From Bacteroidales bacterium (lineage in GTDB: Bacteria; Bacteroidota; Bacteroidia; Bacteroidales; G3-4614), in assembly GCA_017521245.1 (NCBI GenBank), contig JAFXDI010000009.1:1-64000 (forward strand): DNA of 64,000 nt, read 5' to 3'. The number at the start of each line of letters is the position of its first letter. Position 1 is the stretch's first letter. The notes under the pieces were generated by a model. It saw nothing but the letters and a program-made list of their open reading frames with translations. It did no database searches and was not told where the DNA came from. The position numbers were made by a program, and so were the translations under genes. Of this stretch, positions 44,513 through 54,435 are shown in pieces.

Positions 44513-46528
44513 ATGTCAGAACAAATAAAAAACAATCTTTGGAGTATAGTTGAAAATAGTAAATATTATTCATTCGGAGAGAATCCTTTTCCTATATTTC
44601 ATGAGATATTATCTTTTTATATTTTTGATTTTATTATAGATGGTAAAAGTCTTGACGAGATAGAACAGACAAATAAGGAATATTTCAGTAAATGTTTAGA
44701 CCTACATAAAAAAACTAGATTAAAATGTGAAGATACGACAGATGAAATATCTTTACTACTTGATAATTTCTCAAAGGAACTTGTAAATGGTGTAGGAAAA
44801 GATCAAAAACTTCTAGCTGAGATTATGGAGTTTTTTGTTGAAAAATATGTTTTGGTAGAAAAAAATAGTAATCTTTGCCCTATATTGTCTGATGAACTAG
44901 AAAGTTTGATATATTGGTGTGCTGCAGGAGAGGACGCTGATATTGAAGGAATGGCAATCTTCAATCCTTTTGCAGGGGTTTCTTCTTTTTGTAAGAAACA
45001 CATTGATATGCTTGAAAATAGGGTTGATGAGGCTATTGAAGGAGGAGAGTGTTCTACTCTTGAAGAAATAAGAGCAAGAAGGGTTGCTGCTCAGGAAAAT
45101 AGCTGGTATTCTGGTTTAGAATCTAATGAAACATTTCACTTAATAGGAGAATTGCGTCTTTTATTTAATAATTTAAATAATAGTATAGACATTTTCAAGA
45201 ACAAGAATATTTATCATGAAGATTCTATGTCAGCTGATTTCAATGATTATACTGGTGGTTGGAGCATGATATGTACACCACCTATGGAATCGTATAAGGA
45301 TGCTAAAGAATCAGATGCTAAACTTGTTTCAGAGTTAATAAATAAGTTTATATTGGCAGAAGGTATGAGTTGTGCATATATTATTCTTCCTAAAATATTC
45401 TGTTACGATAGTTTATATAAGAGTATTCGTAAAAGGATAGTGAATACAGGAATTCTTGGAGCTATTGTTGAATTACCTCAAGAGGCATTTAAAACAGAAT
45501 CTGACCATATTCTTCTTTATTTGGATAAGTATTCTTCTAATTCAATTGCTAAGGTTATTGATGCAAGTAGCGGTTTGCAAAAAGATAAATTTATTTGGCC
45601 AATATTTAATGATATTGTTTATGCTGAATCATGTGAATATAGCAAAAGAATAGAAGGTTATATATTTGCACAATGTGACTATTGTCTTCTTCCATCAGTA
45701 TATACCGATACATTAGATAATAATACTGATAATAAGTATATACTAAATTGCAAGACTCAATATTTGTTATTTGAAAAATCACGTAGTATATCTGACGAAA
45801 AACGTCTCGCTCACAGAAATATATCTGGACAACTTTCTCATATGTTGGGAACAACATACCATAAGATGTTTGATGCTATATCTGAATTGAAGTATGTTGA
45901 AGGGTTAGAGGAGACATATTATATGTTGTATGACAATTTTGAATATATGCGTAGACTTATCAATAGCATTGATGATGATTTTTCATCTCAACATATGAAT
46001 TTAGAAGAAAAATCTATCAATGAGTTTCTGCAGAAATATTGTAAGGCATGGGAAAACTATGCTAAAAAGGATTTTTTTGTAAGTTTGGATACTAAACTTA
46101 ATGATGATACTACTTTCAAAATCGATGAAGTATTTATGAAGGTTCTGTTGGATGCTGTTCTTGAAAATGCGAATAGGCATGGATTTGATGGAGTTGATAT
46201 AGAGGATCCACAAATCCAAATATCAACCTCATATACCGTAGTCAATAATCTTCCATGTGTCTTAATAAGTATTGCTAATAATGGAGCATCTTTCCCTAAA
46301 GATTTTACTATTGAAAAGTATATAAGAGAGGGGGAGTTTGGAGGAGCAAACGGAAATACAGGAAGAGGTGGATTTCATATATATCAAATTACAAAACGGC
46401 ATCATGGATATATAAGTTTAAGTAATGACGATATTTGGAATGTAAAAATAAATATTATGATTCCTCTTGAATATTATGAGGAAAGTGAAATAGAAAAATT
46501 TTCAACATATGAAGAAGAATATATGTAA
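44513..46528 (+). CDS. Fusion of a degenerate HsdM-like methyltransferase fold and a histidine-kinase core
   Basis: 671 aa with no membrane segment. Residues ~100-350 follow the N6-adenine methyltransferase plan of HsdM: IFNPFAGVSSF (149-159) aligns with DPxxGSGGF, GLESN (201-205) with the G-x-E-x-N acidic loop, HEDSM (235-239), ICTPPM (253-258) with the NPPY site, and LPKIFCY...LYKSIRKRIV...GAIVELP with the HsdM core. The catalytic NPPY is TPPM and the glycine loop has lost two glycines, so it may bind rather than methylate. A DHp-like H443 (QLSHMLGT) precedes a GHKL ATPase with N-box ENANRH (551-556), G1 IANNG and G2 GNTGRGG. The partner receiver gene overlaps by 20 bp. Confidence 0.7.
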   Translation: MSEQIKNNLWSIVENSKYYSFGENPFPIFHEILSFYIFDFIIDGKSLDEIEQTNKEYFSKCLDLHKKTRLKCEDTTDEISLLLDNFSKELVNGVGKDQKLLAEIMEFFVEKYVLVEKNSNLCPILSDELESLIYWCAAGEDADIEGMAIFNPFAGVSSFCKKHIDMLENRVDEAIEGGECSTLEEIRARRVAAQENSWYSGLESNETFHLIGELRLLFNNLNNSIDIFKNKNIYHEDSMSADFNDYTGGWSMICTPPMESYKDAKESDAKLVSELINKFILAEGMSCAYIILPKIFCYDSLYKSIRKRIVNTGILGAIVELPQEAFKTESDHILLYLDKYSSNSIAKVIDASSGLQKDKFIWPIFNDIVYAESCEYSKRIEGYIFAQCDYCLLPSVYTDTLDNNTDNKYILNCKTQYLLFEKSRSISDEKRLAHRNISGQLSHMLGTTYHKMFDAISELKYVEGLEETYYMLYDNFEYMRRLINSIDDDFSSQHMNLEEKSINEFLQKYCKAWENYAKKDFFVSLDTKLNDDTTFKIDEVFMKVLLDAVLENANRHGFDGVDIEDPQIQISTSYTVVNNLPCVLISIANNGASFPKDFTIEKYIREGEFGGANGNTGRGGFHIYQITKRHHGYISLSNDDIWNVKINIMIPLEYYEESEIEKFSTYEEEYM

Positions 46529-47756
46529 TATTATATGGGTAGATGATGATATTTACAATATATGTCCTGAAATAGGTTTGGGTGGTTTAAAGCGTGAGCT
46601 TAGGAAAACAGGTATTGAGGTAATTGGTAAAGCTCGTTCTTTCTATGAGTTTGAGGAAATAATGCGTAAATTTTATGATATAGTTGATGCAGTTATAACG
46701 GATGCCAATTTTAATAAAACATCTCTTGCTCCTGCAAAGGAAAATGACTTTACTGGTTTGATACAGATAAGTAGGATTATGGATTCATACAATCAAAAAC
46801 GTGTGATCCCATTTTATCTATACACTGGTAAGAAGAGATATTTTAATACTTTTCAAAATGGAGAATTTGACGATTTTATTCAAACAGGACGGTTCTTTGA
46901 GAAAGGTTGCGATATTGAGAAGATGTTTCAAAAAATAAAAGAGGATGTTGAACATATTAATTCGTCTTCATTCCGTATTAGAAAAAAGTTTGCAAAAGAG
47001 CTTGAAGCAGCATCTTTGATTGATGGTAATCAAGAGTCTCTTTTTAATGCTCTTTTATATGAATATTCCGATGATTGGAAAAGTACAGAAGACTATTTCA
47101 ATCCTATGAGAAAGATAGTTGAATCAATATTCGCTGAATGCAAGAAACTTAAAATTATACCGAGGATTGAACGTTTGGGGGAAATAAGTCGCTTCTTATC
47201 CAACAAACAACATGAAAAGTACAAAATATTAGATGGCGAGGAAATTATGCCAAAACCTCTTACTCGTAGTTTATGGCTTTTTCTTGATATTACACAAGAG
47301 GGGTCTCATAAAAAAGATGATGTTCCATTAGGTGTTGAGAAATATGTTAGAGAAACAAAGAATATAAATTTATTCCGAGCAATATTGTATATTGCTATGG
47401 ATATATGCCTATGGTTTAAGTCTTGTGTAGAGGAAACTAAATTGCCAGGATTCTTCCCAAAATGGGAGGAGATAAAATCCGAGGTTAAAGATACAATATC
47501 TTTCAAAGTACAAGAAAAAGAAAAAAATACAGAGATAGAAGTTAGTAATGAAACTAAGAATGCTAAATCAAAATATGAGGGAAAGATATATATCCCTGAG
47601 CAAGATGAAAATGGAGTATGGCATTGTGAAGAGTGTGTGGTAGGTATAACACATTGGGATTCAGGAAAGATGTTGCTAAAAGAAGTTTCTAATAATACTA
47701 ATACAAAAACTAATAGCAAATATCCATTGTATGCTAAATACGATAAGGTAGAATAA
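46509..47756 (+). CDS. Receiver-domain protein with an uncharacterised helical C-terminal domain
   Basis: 415 aa. The N-terminal receiver domain (about 5-150) has acids D12-D14 (IIWVDDDIYN), phospho-acceptor D65 (AVITDANF), T106 (FYLYTGKK) and K132 (FFEKG). The C-terminal part is not a known DNA-binding output domain. It is mostly helical (about 155-345); NPMRKIVESIFAECKKL and DITQEGSHKKDD recall, weakly, HEPN-like (DUF4145-type) domains. The end has a CxxC (WHCEEC). It overlaps the kinase-like gene by 20 bp, so the pair is coupled. Role inferred: effector or adaptor switched by phosphorylation. No terminator is seen in the 40 bp before the convergent flippase gene. Confidence 0.7.
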   Translation: MKKNICNIIWVDDDIYNICPEIGLGGLKRELRKTGIEVIGKARSFYEFEEIMRKFYDIVDAVITDANFNKTSLAPAKENDFTGLIQISRIMDSYNQKRVIPFYLYTGKKRYFNTFQNGEFDDFIQTGRFFEKGCDIEKMFQKIKEDVEHINSSSFRIRKKFAKELEAASLIDGNQESLFNALLYEYSDDWKSTEDYFNPMRKIVESIFAECKKLKIIPRIERLGEISRFLSNKQHEKYKILDGEEIMPKPLTRSLWLFLDITQEGSHKKDDVPLGVEKYVRETKNINLFRAILYIAMDICLWFKSCVEETKLPGFFPKWEEIKSEVKDTISFKVQEKEKNTEIEVSNETKNAKSKYEGKIYIPEQDENGVWHCEECVVGITHWDSGKMLLKEVSNNTNTKTNSKYPLYAKYDKVE

Positions 47757-47796
47757 TATAAATATTATAGAGTATTTTATATATAATCTATCCCTC

Positions 47797-49269
47797 TTAC
47801 CCCCTCCTCGCTTTAAGCATAGGCATAGCAACTGCAACTAAATATATCATAAGCAGGGCGGTGCGAAGGGTGTATTTAAGTATTGTATTTTCGATAGGGG
47901 TGTACATTCCCGCCACATAAAGTATGGCAGCAAGGAGAGTGTATGCACCTATCTCTTTTAGTGGGTATTTTATTGGGTAGTAGTGTTGCCCAATAATGTA
48001 TGATGCAACCATCATAGCAAAGTAGCAGGCAAACGATGCCCATGCACAGGCTACATATCCATATTGGGGAACAAAGAGAATGTTTACAGTTGCAAGTATT
48101 ACAAAACCAAATATTGACAGGTATGCACCCCATTGAGTGCGGTCGGTCAGTTTATACCACAACGACAGGTTAAAGATTACGCCAAAGAACACCTCTGCTG
48201 CCATTATCACAGGCACAATATGTATGCCTTTGAAGTAGGCTGGGGGCATTAAAAACGATACTATATCAATGTAATACATCACGCCCAAGAATATGAGTAA
48301 CGATGTTATGATAAAATATTTCATCGTTAGGGCGTATGTAGTTTTAGCATCGCCTTGCTCGTTCTTGTTTTTTGCAAAAATGAATGGCTCGTAAGCAAAG
48401 CGGAATGCTTGTGTGAACATAACCATTACTATGGCAATTTTAAATACTGCTCCGTATATTCCTAACTCCTCCATATATGCGGGGCGATTTGCTGCAAGGA
48501 TAGGGTAGAACATCTTATCAAAGGTCTGATTCATTATCCCTGCTATCCCCAGTACAAGTATTGGCAAGGAGTAGCGGAGCATAGTACACCATAGTTTCTT
48601 GTCAAAGGTGTATTTAAATCCTCTGAGTTGAGGCAGTAGCATCAGCAGTGTTGCAACCGAACTTATCAGGTTAGATACAAAGATGTAATATACCAACTTG
48701 TCGTAACTGAAAAACCACGATACCGCTTCGGGGTTACGCTCATATATGTATGGGCATAGCAAAAAGAAGAATAGGTTCAGAGCAATGTTAAGTGCTATGT
48801 TTATTAGTTTTAGCGAAGCAAATCTAATGGCTCTCTTTTGGTATCGCAGATAGGCAAAGGGTATAGATATAAAGGCATCAATTGCTATTATTATAGCCAA
48901 CATCATCACGCACTCTTGCCCATTGGGGTAGCCCATTATGGTTGATATGGGGTTAAGGAAGAGTGCAACTATTGCAATAAACAGAGCCGATGTAGTGGCT
49001 ATGGATATAAGCGTGGTGCTATATACCCTCATAGGATTGTTGTTCTCTTTGTCATTGGCAAAGCGGAAGAAGCCTGTCTCCATTCCGTAGGTAAGTATTA
49101 TCAGTAACAGAGCCATATAGGCGTATAGGTTTGTTACTATTCCGTAGTCCGAAGTGGAACGTAATACGTTTATATACAGAAACACAAAGCACCAATTCAG
49201 GAATTTACCTAATATGCTGCTTAGTCCGTATATTGCGGTATCTTTTGCCAATGATTTTAATCCTGCCAT
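47797..49269 (-). CDS. Polysaccharide flippase (Wzx/MATE-like, MOP superfamily)
   Basis: 490 aa from ATG 49269; a TTG four codons upstream would overlap ruvB and is less likely. About 12-14 membrane helices are spread along its length, and the N-terminus MAGLKSLAKDTAIYGLSSILGK (start of motif) is typical of Bacteroidota oligosaccharide flippases. It moves lipid-linked glycans across the inner membrane. It is the last gene of a run DUF4254 / glycosyltransferase 9 / LPS-kinase-like / ruvB, so the glycan genes are interleaved with a repair gene. The transported glycan is unknown. Confidence 0.85.
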   Translation of the reverse strand: MAGLKSLAKDTAIYGLSSILGKFLNWCFVFLYINVLRSTSDYGIVTNLYAYMALLLIILTYGMETGFFRFANDKENNNPMRVYSTTLISIATTSALFIAIVALFLNPISTIMGYPNGQECVMMLAIIIAIDAFISIPFAYLRYQKRAIRFASLKLINIALNIALNLFFFLLCPYIYERNPEAVSWFFSYDKLVYYIFVSNLISSVATLLMLLPQLRGFKYTFDKKLWCTMLRYSLPILVLGIAGIMNQTFDKMFYPILAANRPAYMEELGIYGAVFKIAIVMVMFTQAFRFAYEPFIFAKNKNEQGDAKTTYALTMKYFIITSLLIFLGVMYYIDIVSFLMPPAYFKGIHIVPVIMAAEVFFGVIFNLSLWYKLTDRTQWGAYLSIFGFVILATVNILFVPQYGYVACAWASFACYFAMMVASYIIGQHYYPIKYPLKEIGAYTLLAAILYVAGMYTPIENTILKYTLRTALLMIYLVAVAMPMLKARRG

Positions 49270-49270
49270 C

Positions 49271-50293
49271 TTATAAATCAAATAGAGTGCCTTGAGGAGT
49301 TGCTGGTGTGCGTCCCAAATGTTTGTATGCGAGTTCGGTTACCTCTCTTCCGCGAGGAGTACGTTTTATAAAACCCTCTTTTATTAAGAAAGGCTCATAT
49401 ACCTCCTCAAGAGTTCCAGAGTCCTCGCCCAACGCAGTTGCTATGGTATTTACACCCACAGGGCCACCTTTAAATTTATCAATAATTATAGATAGTATCT
49501 TGTTGTCTATCTCATCCAATCCAAATTTATCAATGTTTAGAGCCTCTAACGAGAAACGTGCAATGTCGAGAGTAATCTTGCCACTACCCTTTATCTGAGC
49601 AAAGTCTCTGACTCGGCGAAGCAGAGCGTTGGCTATACGTGGAGTACCCCTACTTCGTAACGAAATCTCAGTTGCAGCCTCTTCGGTACAAGGCACTTTT
49701 AGTATGGTTGCCGAACGTTTAATAATGTTGGCAAGAGTCTTGTGGTCGTAATACTCCAAGTGGCTGTTAATACCAAATCTGGCTCTTAGGGGGCTTGTGA
49801 GTAGTCCGCTTCGGGTTGTAGCACCAACAAGAGTAAAGGGGTTTAACGATAGTTGTATTGAACGTGCACTTGGCCCTTTATCTATCATTATATCAATCCT
49901 GAAATCCTCCATTGCCGAGTATAGATACTCCTCTACTATTGGGCTTAGGCGATGTATCTCATCAATGAACAACACATCGTTTGGCTCAAGCGAAGTGAGT
50001 AATCCTGCAAGGTCGCCGGGTTTATCTAACACAGGTCCCGAAGTTACCTTAAATCCCACTCCAAGTTCATTAGCTACAATGTTGGCAAGAGTTGTTTTGC
50101 CAAGTCCTGGAGGGCCGTGCAAAAGTAGGTGGTCAAGCGACTCACCACGTAGTTTTGCTGCCGCTACGAACACCTTTAAGTTCTCAATGATTTTCTCTTG
50201 TCCGCTAAAATCATCAAAGTTCAAAGGTCGCAACACTTTGTCGGTATCGCGTTCATCGTAACTGTTTATGTTTCTTATATCAAAATCTTCCAT
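49271..50293 (-). CDS. ruvB: Holliday junction branch-migration helicase RuvB
   Basis: A 340-aa AAA+ motor that, with RuvA, moves Holliday junctions during recombination repair. The N-terminal region has [15 protein letters not shown]. Walker A is [11 protein letters not shown] (about residues 64-74), Walker B is [11 protein letters not shown], sensor 1 is GATTRSGLL, and the arginine-finger region is LRARFGI. A winged-helix domain (about 260-335) has [17 protein letters not shown]. Full length. ruvA and ruvC are not nearby. It starts 14 bp after the kinase-like gene on the same strand. Confidence 0.97.
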   Translation of the reverse strand: MEDFDIRNINSYDERDTDKVLRPLNFDDFSGQEKIIENLKVFVAAAKLRGESLDHLLLHGPPGLGKTTLANIVANELGVGFKVTSGPVLDKPGDLAGLLTSLEPNDVLFIDEIHRLSPIVEEYLYSAMEDFRIDIMIDKGPSARSIQLSLNPFTLVGATTRSGLLTSPLRARFGINSHLEYYDHKTLANIIKRSATILKVPCTEEAATEISLRSRGTPRIANALLRRVRDFAQIKGSGKITLDIARFSLEALNIDKFGLDEIDNKILSIIIDKFKGGPVGVNTIATALGEDSGTLEEVYEPFLIKEGFIKRTPRGREVTELAYKHLGRTPATPQGTLFDL

Positions 50294-50307
50294 CTTTTGT
50301 TGTATGG

Positions 50308-51069
50308 TTATCTTTTACGTCTTTCATTACGACGTCGTTTATATTCGTTTCTCTTATCAGTTTTTTCCCAAAATTGGTTGCTATACACTGTTGCTTCTTT
50401 AATAGCCTCATCTTCGTTCCAGCCACAAAGGCGAGCGTACTCTCCAACGAGTATAGCAAGAGACTCTTTGCAACGGAACATTCTCCTGAAGTTGTATAGT
50501 CGTTCTTTGCGAGTTAGTTCTTTCCCGAACCTCATTCTGTTGAGGTCAAGAAGTGAAAACTTTACCACTCCATCCTCACCCTTCTCATATATAATGTTCC
50601 CGGGAGAGTAGTCAATATGGAGAATCTTTTTGTCATGCACCATCTTTGTAAAGGCTGCAAATTGCTTTAGAACATCTTCACCCCCGTTTGCACTATCAAC
50701 AAACTCTCGCATTATATTTTTAGTAGGGTTATTTATGCAGCCAAAATAGCCTTGATGAAATAGACCATCTTTTTTAACAGTTATGTAAAACACAGGCTTT
50801 GGAGTTGGTATCCCCAACGATAGTAACTTTTCGGCATTCTCGTAAGCTCTACGAGCTTTACACTTTCTGAAGAACTGGTATACAACTTTGTTTATAAAAA
50901 TGGGAATTGCATATTTCTTTACCACCACCTCTTCACCATTTGGCAGTTGCATCTTTTTTAGAGTATTACGTGCCTGATAAACTATCTCTCCAATATTATC
51001 AAAGGTCTGAGGGAGTTGCTCAACCCACTCTTTTATGTTGCTATATTGATTGTTTATGATAACTTTCAT
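50308..51069 (-). CDS. Lipopolysaccharide kinase-like protein (Kdo/WaaP family)
   Basis: 253 aa with a eukaryote-like kinase core: the ATP-binding lysine lies around VVKKYAIP (about 48-55), the catalytic loop is [12 protein letters not shown] (H-x-D-x4-N, about 158-169), and LLDLNRM stands in the place of the DFG motif. The WaaP/KdkA family phosphorylates sugars of the LPS core or Kdo. The tail is strongly basic ([15 protein letters not shown]). It follows the glycosyltransferase 9 gene by 5 bp, which supports an LPS-core role. Confidence 0.8.
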   Translation of the reverse strand: MKVIINNQYSNIKEWVEQLPQTFDNIGEIVYQARNTLKKMQLPNGEEVVVKKYAIPIFINKVVYQFFRKCKARRAYENAEKLLSLGIPTPKPVFYITVKKDGLFHQGYFGCINNPTKNIMREFVDSANGGEDVLKQFAAFTKMVHDKKILHIDYSPGNIIYEKGEDGVVKFSLLDLNRMRFGKELTRKERLYNFRRMFRCKESLAILVGEYARLCGWNEDEAIKEATVYSNQFWEKTDKRNEYKRRRNERRKR

Positions 51070-51074
51070 CTGCT

Positions 51075-52118
51075 CTATTCCCCCACTGAAATCTCTTTTA
51101 TTTTCTCTATAACCTTTTCAGGGGCTATATCCATACATCTATAATCGCCATACTTGCAAGGTCTGTTTCCAAATACCGAACAAGGTCGGCACTCAAGGTC
51201 GTTACGTTCAATAACACTCTCTTTGTTCAATCCCCAGCCCAAGAAACCCGTATATCGGTGAGTGGCACCCCAAACAGAAATAACAGGCGTTCCCACAAGA
51301 CGGGCAATGTGCATATTGGAAGAGTCCATCGAAACAACAACTACAAGTTGTTTCATAAGAGCCATTTCGTTTCTAAAACCCAATTTATGGTTACACAACG
51401 AAATTATATACCCCTCTTTATCTTGCCAACTGTCAAGCAACTTACCATCCGATGGAGAGCCAAAAATAAATATCTTATACTGCTTGGTTTGAGCAAGCCT
51501 CTCCACAACCTCTCTCATTCTCTCCAAAGGGTAGTTCTTCCCTTTGTGAAGAGAGATAGGAGCAACACCAATCCATTTTGTTTTATCAGTAGTATTGCGT
51601 TGTAACCATTCGGGTATAGGAGTTGAAACATTGAGCGGTTTAAAATCCTGCTTTGCCACCAGTTCTAACTCTTTAAAAACATCGGCGTAGCGTTCAAACG
51701 ATGTTTTAAGTTGCTTCAATGAGCCACTCTTATCAGGTGATGTTATATTACGTTTTTCGTTACGCCCTTTGTTGATAGTTGCAACCTTTACACCGCTTAT
51801 CTTAAAGAGTAACGATAAAATCTTTGAGCGTAGCACATCATGCAGGTCAGCAACAGCATCAAATCGTTCTCTCTTTAACTCTCCAAATAGTTTAAATATA
51901 CCCTTTAAGCCCTTATAATCTTTTTTAGTATCAACACTCTTTACAATAAGGTTTTCGGGCGTATCAACGTATAGTTGAGCAGCCATAGGCGAGGTTAAAA
52001 GAGTAAACTCCTTTTGTGGATATTCTCGACAAATAGGATATAGCACAGGAATAACCATAGCTACATCACCCAATGCCGATAGTCGTATTACAAGAATTTT
52101 ATCGCATGTTTTGCTCAT
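51075..52118 (-). CDS. Glycosyltransferase family 9 (heptosyltransferase-like)
   Basis: A 347-aa GT-B enzyme of the ADP-heptose:LPS heptosyltransferase family. The N-terminal domain begins ILVIRLSALGDVAMVIPVLY (about residues 8-27) with the family's S-x-L-G-D. The C-terminal nucleotide-sugar site has SLHKGKNYPLERM and the hallmark VSMDSSNMHIARLVGTPVIS (start at about 265). A cysteine-rich stretch near the end (ECRPCSVFGNRPCKYG) is usual. It probably adds a core sugar in LPS assembly. It lies between the DUF4254 and the LPS-kinase-like genes. Confidence 0.88.
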   Translation of the reverse strand: MSKTCDKILVIRLSALGDVAMVIPVLYPICREYPQKEFTLLTSPMAAQLYVDTPENLIVKSVDTKKDYKGLKGIFKLFGELKRERFDAVADLHDVLRSKILSLLFKISGVKVATINKGRNEKRNITSPDKSGSLKQLKTSFERYADVFKELELVAKQDFKPLNVSTPIPEWLQRNTTDKTKWIGVAPISLHKGKNYPLERMREVVERLAQTKQYKIFIFGSPSDGKLLDSWQDKEGYIISLCNHKLGFRNEMALMKQLVVVVSMDSSNMHIARLVGTPVISVWGATHRYTGFLGWGLNKESVIERNDLECRPCSVFGNRPCKYGDYRCMDIAPEKVIEKIKEISVGE

Positions 52119-52126
52119 ATCCCTTT

Positions 52127-52732
<606 letters not shown>

Positions 52733-52866
52733 AACTATTGGTAAAATTATCTATTATATTTTGCAAAGTAAACAAATGTTTTACAAAGTTGCAATTTTAA
52801 ACAGGTTATTCGTACAATATCTGACATAAATCTTTATAACTATACCGGTGTTAAATAATTATTGAT

Positions 52867-52874
52867 TACTTTTG
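52867..52874 (+). promoter_or_regulatory. -7 box of pdxB
   Basis: TACTTTTG fits TAnnTTTG, 27 bp before the ATG at 52901. The -33 box is not clear. Confidence 0.45.
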
Positions 52875-52900
52875 TTCTGCAATAGATAACACAAAAAGAG

Positions 52901-54001
52901 ATGAAAATAGTAGTTGATGGCCATATCCCCTATTTGCGAGGAGTACTAGATGCCTATGCCAATGTAGAGTATGTACCAGCCGAGAATATAGACAACAGTG
53001 CAATTAAGGATGCAGATGTTTTAATAATCCGCACCCCGACAAAATGCACCCCTGCTTTACTGAGTGGTAGTAAATGTAAATTTATAATGACAGCAAGCAT
53101 AGGTATTGACCACATTGATACCGATTATTGTCAGCAACATGGCATTATGTGGCGTAACTCTCCGGGATGTAATGCCTACTCAGTTGCACAATACGTATTA
53201 GCGTCGCTACTTCTCTATTGCGATAAAAAAGCTCTTACCCCCTCAGAGGTAACAGTAGGAGTAGTAGGAGTAGGAAACGTAGGCAAGGCAGTATGCGATT
53301 ACCTCTCAAAAGTTGGCTTCAAACTCTTGCTAAATGATCCACCACGAGCAGAGAGGGAGGGGAACGAAGGATTTGTCACTCTTAAAGAGATAGCCGAGCA
53401 ATGCGATGTTATAACAATGCACACCCCTCTGATTAAAGCAGGAGAGCACCCCACAAAACATTTAGCAGACAGCAACTTCTTTAACTCACTAACCAGAAAA
53501 CCATTCTTTATCAATAGTGCAAGAGGAGGAGTAGTAGATGATAAAGCACTATATAAAGCAAAGCAAGATGGTAAAATCTCAGACTTTGTAGTTGATACAT
53601 GGGAGAATGAACCCAATGGAATATATACCCCATTAATAGATGAAGCATTTATTGCCACTTCGCACATAGCAGGATATTCCGATGATGGCAAATTTAATGG
53701 CTCTCGCACTTCAGTTGAAGAGGTAGCAAAGTTCTTAGGTGTTGATATTGAGTTTACACCCAATAGAGCAACCCCTAAAAACGATATAATAGATTTAAGC
53801 AAATCAAAAAATATTATACTCGATGCAGTACTTGCAACATATAATCCACTTGAGGATTTTGAACGTTTAAAACAAAATCCTGCAAATTTTGAGAAACTGA
53901 GAGTAGAATATCCCTTCCGTCGCGAATTTGGAGCATATAGAGTAACAGGGGTAGATGAACGCTATTTACCTATACTTAAAAATTTAGGATTCAAGGAATA
54001 A
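52901..54001 (+). CDS. pdxB: Erythronate-4-phosphate dehydrogenase PdxB
   Basis: A 366-aa D-2-hydroxyacid dehydrogenase for the second step of DXP-dependent pyridoxal phosphate synthesis. It begins MKIVVDGHIPYLRGVLD. The NAD site is VGVVGVGNVGKAV (about residues 118-130), and the catalytic Arg/Glu/His are in NSARGGVVDD, ENEPNG and TSHIAGYS. A C-terminal PdxB dimerisation part (DUF3410-like, about 290-366) separates it from other dehydrogenases. Monocistronic, with its own promoter; a fatty-acid operon follows after 176 bp. Confidence 0.92.
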   Translation: MKIVVDGHIPYLRGVLDAYANVEYVPAENIDNSAIKDADVLIIRTPTKCTPALLSGSKCKFIMTASIGIDHIDTDYCQQHGIMWRNSPGCNAYSVAQYVLASLLLYCDKKALTPSEVTVGVVGVGNVGKAVCDYLSKVGFKLLLNDPPRAEREGNEGFVTLKEIAEQCDVITMHTPLIKAGEHPTKHLADSNFFNSLTRKPFFINSARGGVVDDKALYKAKQDGKISDFVVDTWENEPNGIYTPLIDEAFIATSHIAGYSDDGKFNGSRTSVEEVAKFLGVDIEFTPNRATPKNDIIDLSKSKNIILDAVLATYNPLEDFERLKQNPANFEKLRVEYPFRREFGAYRVTGVDERYLPILKNLGFKE

Positions 54002-54125
54002 TACATAAAATTAACATATATTAACACGATAACTAAACCCTTTATAAATTGCACATTAGGTATTTAGATGTGCAATTTCTTTAATTTTAATGCCCAAATA
54101 TTTTTTTAGGAACTATAAAAAGAGT

Positions 54126-54133
54126 TATCTTTG
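54126..54133 (+). promoter_or_regulatory. -7 box of the acpP-fabF operon
   Basis: TATCTTTG, a perfect TAnnTTTG, 44 bp before the acpP ATG; the -33 position reads TTTT. Confidence 0.6.
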
Positions 54134-54177
54134 CAGTCGATTAGATATTTTATTTTATTAACTTAAATCTTAAAATT

Positions 54178-54414
54178 ATGTCTGAGATTTCTGAAAAAGT
54201 AAAAGCAATTATTGTAGACAAACTTAGTGTTGATGAGTCAGAGGTAACTCCAGAGGCAAGCTTCACAAACGACCTTGGTGCTGATTCTCTTGATACAGTA
54301 GAGTTGATCATGGAGTTCGAGAAAGTATTTGATATTACTATTCCCGAGGATCAATCAGAGTCAATCTCAACTGTAGGTGACGCAATCAAATTTATCGAGT
54401 CTAAACTACAGTAA
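54178..54414 (+). CDS. acpP: Acyl carrier protein
   Basis: A 78-aa acidic four-helix carrier for fatty-acid synthesis. The 4'-phosphopantetheine serine is S41 in [14 protein letters not shown] (a motif at about residues 36-49). Codon choice (ctt, gag, gta) and a strong upstream promoter fit high expression. It is followed by fabF after 21 bp, the usual Bacteroidota order. Confidence 0.97.
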   Translation: MSEISEKVKAIIVDKLSVDESEVTPEASFTNDLGADSLDTVELIMEFEKVFDITIPEDQSESISTVGDAIKFIESKLQ

Positions 54415-54435
54415 TCAGATTACTTTTATAATCTT

